From assembly GCA_905182415.1 (NCBI GenBank), contig CAJJBK010000001.1:24920-88919 (forward strand): a stretch of 64,000 nucleotides of DNA, written 5' to 3'. The DNA is from an uncultured Woeseiaceae bacterium (GTDB lineage: Bacteria > Pseudomonadota > Gammaproteobacteria > Steroidobacterales > Woeseiaceae). The position numbers and the translations under genes are program-made. The stretch's first letter is position 1. Each line of letters starts with the position of its first letter. Shown piece after piece: positions 38,688 to 46,633 of this stretch. A model generated the notes under the pieces. The model did no database searches. It saw nothing but the letters and a program-made list of their open reading frames with translations, and was not told the origin of the DNA.

Positions 38688-39101
38688 TCATTGACTTTTG
38701 GCTGAATATGAATCAGCTTCATCAACTGATAACTCTTTAATTTTGAAATTCCAGTTAGTCAAAGAAGAGCTAATTCTGAGGCGATAACGTCCATCTTTAT
38801 TGAACATCTTAACGCCATTACCCGCATATTTTGTCTTAAGAATTCTACCGATGAGAAAACCGGTTTTTGCATCAACCAAAGATACCTCCAAACCCATACT
38901 TTCCTTGAAATTACTGTTAACTCGCCAATCAAGAATCCAAGGCTCCTTAACTACAAATTCGGCAGTAGTGATCGACTTATTTCCGTTAAATTCCCGAACT
39001 AAACGTTCGGCATTCGCTGTACCGGATAAAACCAAAAAAGAAAGGTATATCAAGACAAAAGATGCATAGTTATTTTTCATGAATAGAATCACTCGTTTCA
39101 C
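38688..39101 (-). CDS. Hypothetical exported protein
   Basis: An unrecognised protein of 137 residues (GTG at 39101) or 130 residues (ATG at 39080, MKNNYASFV). A signal peptide ends near SGTANA. The mature part is small, with regular beta-strand-like periodicity: ITTAEFVVKEPWILDWRVNS, GLEVSLVDAKTGFLIGRILK, GRYRLRISSSLTNWNFKIKE. The closing segment resembles C-terminal strands of small jelly-roll-like periplasmic proteins, but no family can be named. The stop is 1 base from the convergent aminotransferase gene. Confidence 0.7.
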   Translation of the reverse strand: MKRVILFMKNNYASFVLIYLSFLVLSGTANAERLVREFNGNKSITTAEFVVKEPWILDWRVNSNFKESMGLEVSLVDAKTGFLIGRILKTKYAGNGVKMFNKDGRYRLRISSSLTNWNFKIKELSVDEADSYSAKSQ

Positions 39102-39148
39102 CCTGTGAAATTGTTATCAATATTTACGCATTTTCGATTAAAAGTGCC

Positions 39149-39217
39149 TATACTGTCGACTCAAATGCTATTTGTATCTTCTCTATCTCAGGATAATAAA
39201 TCAATCTTTTGTTGATT
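39149..39217 (+). promoter_or_regulatory. Candidate promoter and small inverted repeat before the DUF5916 pair
   Basis: TATACT at 39149-39154 is a good -10 box but has no well-spaced -35 box. Further on, AATCAA (39199-39204) and TTGATT (39212-39217) form a 6-bp inverted repeat with a 7-base loop in the presumed leader. The following bases are A-rich rather than a T-run, so it is not an obvious terminator. Confidence 0.25.
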
Positions 39218-39317
39218 AAAATTATAAAAAAATAGTTAAGAAAAATATTAGGAGCCTTTGAGTCAGTCCATCAAGATTTAAAAAATAATAAGAATTACTG
39301 CGATCATAGAGAATAAT

Positions 39318-41741
39318 GTGCTTAAAAAACATGCATTAAAGAAGATAGTAAATCTTGTATTAATATTATTCTTGATATTTCCACGAATACTATTTTCTCA
39401 AATTACAGATGACTCATTGCAATTTTCTTTGAACAACAATGAAGCAATTAATATTCAAAATAAACCGCTTGATGTTGACATCAAAATTGACGGTAAAATT
39501 GACGATGCTGTCTGGAATGATTTAGTTTCTTATGGTGCTTTTAAGGTAACTAGACCCGATACTCTTGGAAAAACCATTTATAAAACCGATGTAAAAATAT
39601 TTTATACAGCAGATGGATTCTATATCTCAATGGATATGGAACAACCCAAAGAAACCTTAGTAAAAAGATTTAAATCGCGAGATGATTGGCAAACAAAATC
39701 TGATAAGACTGGATTTTCCCTGGATACCTCAGGAGAAGCTAAGTATGGCTATTGGTTCTCTAAATCTCTGGGTGATTCAGAAGCGGATGGCGTTATCATG
39801 CCAGAAAAAATTTACTCAACAGATTGGGATGGAGCATGGTATGGATCTACCGCAGAAACAGATAACGGATGGTCTGCTGAATTCTATATTCCTTGGTCAC
39901 AAATGGCGATGCCTAAAAAAATCGGTGATAGAATTATCAAGCTATTTATTTTTCGTGAAGTGGCTCATTTAGAAGAAGAGTGGTCTTGGCCAGCATTGCC
40001 AGATTCATCACCTCAATTCATGAGTCTTTTTCAGCCCGCAAAAATGAATAACGTTAATCTCAGGCAACAATGGAGCATCTTCCCTTATGCTTCAGCAACC
40101 CAAGATCAAATAGATAGCCAATCTTCTTATCGAGGTGGCGCGGATTTTTTCTGGAGGCCATCAACAAATGCCCAAATTACGGCTACCATAAATCCTGACT
40201 TTGGTGCCGTGGAATCAGATAATGTGGTTGTCAATTTATCAGCAAATGAAACATTTCTCCCTGAAAAAAGGCTGTTCTTTCAGGAGGGAAATGAGGTCTT
40301 TACAGCTACACCCAGAGCAAGTGAGTATGCCTGGGGAGGAAATAGAGTCTCTGTTATTAACACTAGGCGTATTGGTAGTACCCCAATATTACCCTCATTG
40401 CCAGAAGGTGTCAGCCTCTCAAAACGTGAAAAACAAACAACCAAAGCAGACCTAATAGGCGCCCTTAAAACAACGGGTCAATACAAAAAAATTCGTTATG
40501 GAATCCTCGCTGCTTCTGAGGAAGACACAGATTTCAGAGCTGATAATAAGCAACTTTACAATCAAATCGGCCGTGACTTTGGTGCAATCCGTGTGCTGTA
40601 TGAAGATACAAAACAAGGTGATACTAAAGCATTCGGCTTGCTATCAACTATTGTTACAAAACCAATAATCGATTCTGTGGTCACGGCGGCTGATTTTCAT
40701 TATTTAACTAGCTCGGGTGTCTGGAAGACAGATGCTCAGTTTATGCACTCTGAGACTGCCGAAGATGGCTCCGGTCTTGGTGGTTTTATTGATCTAGAAT
40801 ATTCACCAAGACAAGGCAGAAAGAGTGAATTAAAACTAACAATATTTGATAAACATCTTGAAATTAACGATTTTGGTTATAATCAACGAAATAATATCCG
40901 TAATTTGCAATACAACTATGAAGCAATTAATTCAAATCTCAAAAAATTCAGAGATTCTGAGATGCGAATGTATTTGCAATATGCAGAAAATTTTGACGGT
41001 CATCGCGTTAAAAATGCCATAGGGGGTAGTCTTGATTTAACTCTCAATAGTTTAAATAAGATTAAGGGATCTTTTGCACATTGGCCTACTCGTTTTGAAG
41101 ATAGAAATAGCTTCGGCAATGGAACATATAAAATGCCTGGCAGAACCAGGTTGAGGCTTGAATTACGCACTAATCCAGCTGAAAAATTAGCTTTTGGTAC
41201 CACTTTTACATACCAAGAAGAAGATTTGTATGGTGAGAAACTTGAAGGTGAATTTGAATTCACTTGGTACCCAAGAAGCAATATAAGTTTTGATTTAAAG
41301 TCGAAGTTTGTCCATGGAAGTGGTGGCTGGTTACTTCATCAAGAAAATCAAAACTTTACTTCTTTTTTCCATCAAAAATGGGAACAAGAGTTTAAATTTA
41401 ATTATTTTATTAATGCCAAACAACAACTCAGCATTAATCTGCAATGGGTGGGTATTCAAGCAAACGAAAATAAATTCTATTCCCTTGATACCAATAGTTA
41501 CAACCTAAAAGAAATTAATAAAATAGACAAAGAAAGTGATAATTTCAGCATCTCTGATTTAAATATTCAATTACGATATCGCTGGCAAATAGCGCCGTTA
41601 TCAGATATTTATCTGGTGGCAACAAAATCAGGATCGAGTAGAAATAACCTCACTACCTTTAATGATCTTTTTGAAGATACCATGGATAACCCTATGAGTG
41701 ATCAAATAATTTTAAAAATACGTTATCGGTTTGGTTCCTAG
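39318..41741 (+). CDS. DUF5916 outer-membrane protein with CBM9-like domain (first tandem copy)
   Basis: An 807-residue exported protein. A signal peptide is followed by a CBM9-like beta-sandwich (about residues 50-240; GKIDDAVWNDLVSYGAFKV, FYTADGFYISMDMEQP), then a long segment of the DUF5916 type with DFGAVESDNVVVNLSANETF and PEKRLFFQEGNEVF. The C-terminal third alternates in the manner of outer-membrane beta-strands and ends in KIRYRFGS, a typical terminal strand with an aromatic residue. Proteins of this type are thought to be outer-membrane barrels; the ligand is unknown. Start is GTG at 39318 with a weak RBS. The second copy follows after 24 bases. Confidence 0.85.
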   Translation: MLKKHALKKIVNLVLILFLIFPRILFSQITDDSLQFSLNNNEAINIQNKPLDVDIKIDGKIDDAVWNDLVSYGAFKVTRPDTLGKTIYKTDVKIFYTADGFYISMDMEQPKETLVKRFKSRDDWQTKSDKTGFSLDTSGEAKYGYWFSKSLGDSEADGVIMPEKIYSTDWDGAWYGSTAETDNGWSAEFYIPWSQMAMPKKIGDRIIKLFIFREVAHLEEEWSWPALPDSSPQFMSLFQPAKMNNVNLRQQWSIFPYASATQDQIDSQSSYRGGADFFWRPSTNAQITATINPDFGAVESDNVVVNLSANETFLPEKRLFFQEGNEVFTATPRASEYAWGGNRVSVINTRRIGSTPILPSLPEGVSLSKREKQTTKADLIGALKTTGQYKKIRYGILAASEEDTDFRADNKQLYNQIGRDFGAIRVLYEDTKQGDTKAFGLLSTIVTKPIIDSVVTAADFHYLTSSGVWKTDAQFMHSETAEDGSGLGGFIDLEYSPRQGRKSELKLTIFDKHLEINDFGYNQRNNIRNLQYNYEAINSNLKKFRDSEMRMYLQYAENFDGHRVKNAIGGSLDLTLNSLNKIKGSFAHWPTRFEDRNSFGNGTYKMPGRTRLRLELRTNPAEKLAFGTTFTYQEEDLYGEKLEGEFEFTWYPRSNISFDLKSKFVHGSGGWLLHQENQNFTSFFHQKWEQEFKFNYFINAKQQLSINLQWVGIQANENKFYSLDTNSYNLKEINKIDKESDNFSISDLNIQLRYRWQIAPLSDIYLVATKSGSSRNNLTTFNDLFEDTMDNPMSDQIILKIRYRFGS

Positions 41742-41758
41742 TCAATACACTATATAAT
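41731..41758 (+). promoter_or_regulatory. Candidate promoter for the second DUF5916 gene, possibly leaderless
   Basis: TTGGTT (41731-41736) and TATAAT (41753-41758) are separated by 16 bases. The -10 box ends only 7 bases before the ATG at 41766, so transcription would begin at or next to the start codon. The bases just before the ATG (CCCCGCC) contain no Shine-Dalgarno sequence, which fits a leaderless message. Confidence 0.4.
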
Positions 41759-41765
41759 CCCCGCC

Positions 41766-44186
41766 ATGATTTGCATAAAACACTCTCAGCTGAAAGGCTT
41801 GCTTGCACTTTACTTGATCGTAATGACTCTCTCTCCTTTATTTGCTCAGAGTACATCTGAATCAATTCAACTTTCCTTTAACAAGACCGAAATCATTGAC
41901 GTGCAACAACGAGATATTGATGTTGACATAAATATTGACGGGAAAATTGATGAAAGCACATGGCAAGAGATTACCCCTTTCGAGCGAATGAAAGTAACGA
42001 AACCAGATACACTTAAAGAGCCAATCTATAAAAGTGTGGCTCGTTTTTTCTATACTGCTGATGGATTGTATTTTTCAATAGATATGGAACAACCTAAAGA
42101 TACATTGGTTAAACGCTTTACCAACAGAGACGACTGGAGAAGTGCCTCTGACAAAGTGTCAATTACTTTAGATACCTCTGGTGAAGCAAAATATGCATAT
42201 TGGATGGCATTATCTTTAGGTGATTCAGAAGGTGATGGAACGCTTTTGCCAGAAAGAAGGTACAGCATGGACTGGGATGGTGCATGGTATGGCGCCACAA
42301 CTGAAACAAATGATGGCTGGTCAGCTGAATTTTATATTCCTTGGTCACAAATGGCGATGCCTAAAAAAACTGGCGATCGAATAATTAACATATCTACTAC
42401 TCGTCGTGTTGCTCATTTAGAGGAAGAGTGGTCTTGGCCTGCCCTCCCAGACTCAATACCCCAATTTTTAAGCCTTTTTCAACCGACAAGAATGAATAAC
42501 GTTAATCTCAAGCAGCAATGGAGTATTTTTCCTTATATGTCCGTTACTCGTGATCGTATTGATGATGAAACAGGCCTTCAAGCTGGTGCTGATTTCTTTT
42601 GGCGACCTTCAACCAATGCTCAAATTACAGCCACCATTAAACCTGATTTCGGTGCAGTAGAATCGGATAATGTAGTCGTCAATTTGACTGCAAATGAGAC
42701 ATTTTTTCCAGAAAAAAGATTGTTCTTTCAAGAGGGCAATGAGATCTTTAGCGCCACACCTAGAGCAAGCCGGCAAGGTGGAGGTCGAAATCGTTTTACT
42801 GTGATCAATACACGACGTATTGGGAGTGCTCCATCACTGCCTGAGTTACCTGAAAGTGTAAGCATTTCTACTCGTGACGAAAAAACCATTAAGGCTGATT
42901 TAATCGGTGCACTTAAGACCACAGGTCAATACAAAAAACTACGTTATGGTGTTCTGGCCGCTTTCGAGGAAAGTACTGCTTATCGAGCGGATGACAATAA
43001 CATATATAATCAAATTGGACGTGATTTTGGAGCAATACGCCTACTCTATGAGGATAGTGACCAAGGAGATGTTAGAAGTCTTGGCTTGTTATCTACCATC
43101 GTCACTAAACCCGCCAGTGACTCACTTGTAAATGCCATGGATTTCCATTATTTAAATAGATCTGGTGCTTTCAAGCTTGATGGTCAATACATCAATTCAA
43201 ATACAGAGAGTAATGGAAGTGGAAATGGCGGTTATGCCGATATGTCATTCACACCAAAACGCGGACAAAAACATGATTTAAAGCTCACCGTTTTTGATAA
43301 ACATCTCCAAGTCAATGATTTTGGTTTTAACCAAAGAAATAACGTACGTGATTTGCAATATAGCAATAATTTCATCAATTCAAATACTGGAAGATTTAAA
43401 AATAGAATAATTAGAAATTGGATGAGATATGGAGAAAATCTGACTGGCCAACAAATTACTGGTGGTTTTGGTTCAGGGATTGAGCTACTTTTGAAAAATT
43501 TGCATGGAATTAAAACTGGTTTCGCCTACTTCCCAGCACGTTATGAAGATAGAAATAGCTTTGGTAATGGCACTTATAAAATTAAACAACGCAATCGATT
43601 TGAATTTGAGTATTCAACAAATAAATCAAAAAAGATTTCTTATTTAGGCAAAATAACTTATCAAGATGAAGATTTATATGGTGAGAAATTAACCTCCAAA
43701 TTAGAAGTATTATGGTACTTAAAAAGCAACCTCAGTATTGATGCAAAAATACAATATGTAGATGCAACTGGCTGGTTATTACATCAAGAGGATAAGAACT
43801 TTACTACATTTCATGCTCAAAAATGGCAACCTGAGTTCAAAGTTAATTATTTCATCACAGCAAAACAACAACTCAGTCTCAATCTACAGTGGGTAGGAAT
43901 TCAAGCTAATGAAGATAAATTCTATCTTATTAATAGCAACAGTTATGATTTAACAGAAACAACTAAACCAATCGGTGATTCTGATAATTTTAGTATTTCT
44001 CAGTTGAATATCCAATTTCGTTATCGCTGGCAAATAGCGCCTCTTTCAGATCTTTATATTGTCGCTACTAAGACAGGATCAAGCAGAAATATGCTTACCT
44101 CTTTCAATGAATTATATGAAGACACTTTGGATAATCCGATGAGCGATCAGATTATTCTTAAGTTACGCTATCGATTCGGCTCCTAA
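41766..44186 (+). CDS. DUF5916 outer-membrane protein with CBM9-like domain (second tandem copy)
   Basis: An 806-residue paralog of the preceding gene with the same layout: signal peptide ending near LFAQS, CBM9-like domain (GKIDESTWQEITPFERMKVT), DUF5916 core (DFGAVESDNVVVNLTANETF, EKRLFFQEGNEIF) and barrel-like C-terminus ending KLRYRFGS. Divergence from copy one is highest in the segment after about residue 480, which would contain surface loops if it is a barrel. No RBS is visible; a TATAAT box lies just upstream. Its last 4 bases overlap the SOUL gene on the other strand. Confidence 0.86.
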   Translation: MICIKHSQLKGLLALYLIVMTLSPLFAQSTSESIQLSFNKTEIIDVQQRDIDVDINIDGKIDESTWQEITPFERMKVTKPDTLKEPIYKSVARFFYTADGLYFSIDMEQPKDTLVKRFTNRDDWRSASDKVSITLDTSGEAKYAYWMALSLGDSEGDGTLLPERRYSMDWDGAWYGATTETNDGWSAEFYIPWSQMAMPKKTGDRIINISTTRRVAHLEEEWSWPALPDSIPQFLSLFQPTRMNNVNLKQQWSIFPYMSVTRDRIDDETGLQAGADFFWRPSTNAQITATIKPDFGAVESDNVVVNLTANETFFPEKRLFFQEGNEIFSATPRASRQGGGRNRFTVINTRRIGSAPSLPELPESVSISTRDEKTIKADLIGALKTTGQYKKLRYGVLAAFEESTAYRADDNNIYNQIGRDFGAIRLLYEDSDQGDVRSLGLLSTIVTKPASDSLVNAMDFHYLNRSGAFKLDGQYINSNTESNGSGNGGYADMSFTPKRGQKHDLKLTVFDKHLQVNDFGFNQRNNVRDLQYSNNFINSNTGRFKNRIIRNWMRYGENLTGQQITGGFGSGIELLLKNLHGIKTGFAYFPARYEDRNSFGNGTYKIKQRNRFEFEYSTNKSKKISYLGKITYQDEDLYGEKLTSKLEVLWYLKSNLSIDAKIQYVDATGWLLHQEDKNFTTFHAQKWQPEFKVNYFITAKQQLSLNLQWVGIQANEDKFYLINSNSYDLTETTKPIGDSDNFSISQLNIQFRYRWQIAPLSDLYIVATKTGSSRNMLTSFNELYEDTLDNPMSDQIILKLRYRFGS

Positions 44187-44794
44187 TTACGCCAACTTAT
44201 TTCTACCATGACTTCATTGCGCCTCATAAACCAAGGAACAAAAGGAGCATTATATCTGGCAAATATTGGAGCACCCATAACTCTTATATTATTGTTATTG
44301 AGATTTACAAGAAGTTCCTGTTCTGATTTTTTATAATTCTTCTCACTCCAGCGGCCTGAGAATTCTTTTACCGCCATATATCTAGGCTCAACCTTAAGTA
44401 GGCGAATTCTTTTGTCATCTGGAATTGGCAATGTATCTAAAGTAAATTTCTTCTCCATAACAAAACGATAAATATGTTCACTTGCATCATTAATCGATAA
44501 GACCGGAGCTGTCATCGCCATTTTCTCAGAAGAAGTAAGCTGAGACTCAACAGGAGCGGTCATCGCCATTTTCTCGGAAGCTTGATTAGCGCCAAAAATA
44601 TATCCCGCTAATATTCTAAAAGCTTGATTTCCTGATGATTTAAAATCTCCATCGAGCGTGACTTCAGCAACTAGATATTCATCATAATGCCTTATCTCAA
44701 AGTTAGAATTTTTATCGATCACCTGATATTTCGGTTCTTCTAGTGCGCTCACAGTATCTCCAAAAAAAATAGCGAATAATAAGAATAATTTCAT
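44183..44794 (-). CDS. SOUL family haem-binding protein, exported
   Basis: A SOUL/HBP-family protein. Members bind haem or tetrapyrroles. The family hallmark appears twice, as ASEKMAMTAPVESQ and SSEKMAMTAPVLS, and the N-terminal YQVIDKNSNFEIRHYDEYLV is also typical. I choose the ATG at 44794 (MKLFLLFAIFFGDTVSA, a signal peptide). An upstream in-frame start would overlap the SDR gene and bury the signal. It is about 203 residues. It lies downstream of the SDR and epimerase genes, probably in one operon. Confidence 0.87.
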   Translation of the reverse strand: MKLFLLFAIFFGDTVSALEEPKYQVIDKNSNFEIRHYDEYLVAEVTLDGDFKSSGNQAFRILAGYIFGANQASEKMAMTAPVESQLTSSEKMAMTAPVLSINDASEHIYRFVMEKKFTLDTLPIPDDKRIRLLKVEPRYMAVKEFSGRWSEKNYKKSEQELLVNLNNNNIRVMGAPIFARYNAPFVPWFMRRNEVMVEISWRN

Positions 44795-44837
44795 CTGTTT
44801 AGTGTCACTGCAAAATGCAGCCAAGCTTAATGATTTT

Positions 44838-45584
44838 TTAGTACTCAATTGAACTCCCATCCCAGGCAAGAAAACTTCCCGTATCATCAATAGTTAAATT
44901 ATTTACTACTTTAATTAAATTGTTTGCGGCGTCACTAGCTTTAAATAAAGAACTTTTCCCTACATTTTTTTGAAACGGCTGGGAAAGTTGAGTGTCTACA
45001 GTTCCTGGGTGAAGAGAAACAACAATGCTTTCAGGGAGAAGGCGCTTTTGCTCAATTGCAACAGTCTTAATGAGCATATTTAATGCGGCTTTTGATGCTC
45101 GATAAGATGCCCATCCACCCATGCGATTATCATTAATACTCCCCACTCTGGCTGATAACGCAGCGAATACCGTTTTTGAATCTCGTCGCAACTTTGGTAA
45201 AAAATGCTTAGCAATCATTATAGGCCCAATTGTATTAATACCAATTACTGCTCTCATCGCATCAGGATCAATTTGAGCCATACTTTTTTCTGGTTTGATA
45301 TTTTTTTCATTATGCAAAATACCAGTTGCCACTATAACAAGATCAATTTTACTGACTGAGCTTGACGTTTTTGCCGCTGCTTTAATTGAATCCTCATTCT
45401 CTAGATCAATATAGGAATACTGCGTTTTATGATTCTTGCTAATCGTTGTATTTCTAGAAAAAGCATAGATAGAATTAATTCTGCTATCTGCTTCAAAAGC
45501 CTCCAAAAAAGCTTTACCTAAGCCACCATTAGAGCCAATTACTACCACATTTAATTTCGAAGAAAATGAACTTAGATTAGTCAT
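44838..45584 (-). CDS. Short-chain dehydrogenase/reductase
   Basis: A classical-type SDR of 248 residues. The NAD(P)-binding motif is VVIGSNGGLGKAFLEAF, NVATG-like VIVATGILHNE is in the middle, and the catalytic Tyr-Lys pair is in ASYRASKAALN (YxxxK) with Ser in FAALSARVGSI. It resembles the C-factor (CsgA) group by eye. The substrate is unknown. It overlaps the upstream epimerase-like gene by 8 bases. Confidence 0.87.
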   Translation of the reverse strand: MTNLSSFSSKLNVVVIGSNGGLGKAFLEAFEADSRINSIYAFSRNTTISKNHKTQYSYIDLENEDSIKAAAKTSSSVSKIDLVIVATGILHNEKNIKPEKSMAQIDPDAMRAVIGINTIGPIMIAKHFLPKLRRDSKTVFAALSARVGSINDNRMGGWASYRASKAALNMLIKTVAIEQKRLLPESIVVSLHPGTVDTQLSQPFQKNVGKSSLFKASDAANNLIKVVNNLTIDDTGSFLAWDGSSIEY

Positions 45585-46503
45585 TTTTTAAAAGATAACT
45601 CAGATTATTTGTATCACACAAAGTTAAGGGTTTCTCAATCAACTCACAAAGGTCACTAGAATTGGCAATATTTTCCTCTTCGAGCATTTTCAGTTGATCT
45701 AATGTTACTGGAAATAATGAAATCCATTGGAATAAGCTTGCTGCTATTTTCATTAGTTTTATTGGCATTGGAAAAATAATCTTCTTTTTGCTTGTAACTA
45801 GCATTATACGATTAAGAATCTCATACCATGACAATGTCTCAGGCCCACCTAGAACAATGGTCTTATAATCAGTACTCTCTTTTATTGTTGCTTGATAAAA
45901 TGCAATTGCAACATCTTCAACGTGAACTGGTGACATTTTAATAGATCCTTCAATTGGCGAGCTCCCATTATAAAAATTAATAGCAGGGATTGGGGGTTGC
46001 ACCATATCTTTATACAATTGAGTAACAAACTCCATTTTTTTAGAAGGATCTCCAAAGATAATCGATGGCCTAAAAATACTATATCTAAGCTCACTTTTCT
46101 TAAGATACTCTTCGGCGTCATATTTGGTTTTTTGATAGGGGGTAATCTTTGCATCTACCCCATTAGCACTCATTAAGATGAATTTCTTAATTCCAACTCT
46201 TTTGCTTTCATCGACAGCGGCTTTTAGTCCATCAAGTTGTAATGCTTGAAAAGTAATGCCTTGCTTTGGGTATTCCTTTAGGATCCCAATATTATAGATT
46301 ACACAATCACAATCGAGAATCGTTTCTTTGATTGCAGATTTAGATTGTATAGAGCCAACTATGGTTTTACAGTCATTTGAAGAAATAATTTTATCTTTAT
46401 TTTCAGAACGGGTTAGCAAAGATATTTCATATTTTTCTTCTAGTAACAATTTAACCAAATAAGAACCAACAAAACCGGTTCCACCAAAAATAGCAACACG
46501 CAT
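45577..46503 (-). CDS. NAD(P)-binding epimerase-like protein (NDUFA9/NmrA type)
   Basis: An atypical SDR of 308 residues with Rossmann motif VAIFGGTGFVGSYLVKLL at the N-terminus and KFILMSANGV plus PYQKTKYDAEEYLKKS (active-site-like YxxxK region) in the middle. It resembles the complex I NDUFA9-like/YfcH-like group, whose members often lack a known reaction. It is the first gene of an operon with the SDR and SOUL genes and is divergent from photolyase across 130 bases. Confidence 0.83.
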   Translation of the reverse strand: MRVAIFGGTGFVGSYLVKLLLEEKYEISLLTRSENKDKIISSNDCKTIVGSIQSKSAIKETILDCDCVIYNIGILKEYPKQGITFQALQLDGLKAAVDESKRVGIKKFILMSANGVDAKITPYQKTKYDAEEYLKKSELRYSIFRPSIIFGDPSKKMEFVTQLYKDMVQPPIPAINFYNGSSPIEGSIKMSPVHVEDVAIAFYQATIKESTDYKTIVLGGPETLSWYEILNRIMLVTSKKKIIFPMPIKLMKIAASLFQWISLFPVTLDQLKMLEEENIANSSDLCELIEKPLTLCDTNNLSYLLKND

Positions 46504-46573
46504 ACTTTTTTTCCGTTTATTATTTTTTACAAAATAACACCAATAAGTAGCCCAGCGTCACAAACTTTAGCTT

Positions 46574-46620
46574 TGTTACAATGTTATACAAAATACAATG
46601 GGTTTTAATCACTGTATACA
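46574..46620. promoter_or_regulatory. Cluster of TGT...ACA inverted repeats between epimerase-like gene and photolyase
   Basis: TGTTACA (46574-46580), TGTTATACA (46582-46590) and the perfect palindrome TGTATACA (46613-46620) lie in the 130-base divergent region. Dyads of this form resemble operators of MerR-family light regulators such as LitR/CarH that control photolyase genes. No regulator gene is in the window, so this is a weak prediction. Confidence 0.3.
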
Positions 46621-46633
46621 CTAATATTTAACC

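Larger units (their letters stand above)
39318..44186 (+). repeat. Tandem gene duplication (two DUF5916 paralogs)
   Basis: Two adjacent genes of 807 and 806 codons align from end to end. Long blocks are nearly identical in protein, such as WSAEFYIPWSQMAMPKK, RNNIR/RNNVR with LQY, and PMSDQIILK near the C-terminus. Other stretches have diverged clearly, so the duplication is not recent. Confidence 0.85.

Noticed and set aside
39199..39217. AATCAA/TTGATT hairpin as a terminator
   Set aside because: Stem is only 6 weak base pairs and is followed by A-rich, not T-rich, sequence.
44795..44890. N-terminal extension of the SOUL protein
   Set aside because: It would overlap the SDR gene and put 32 residues before a clear signal peptide, so the later ATG is the better start.
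46504..46633. LexA (SOS) box before photolyase
   Set aside because: CTGTATA occurs once, but the second half-site at the required distance is missing.
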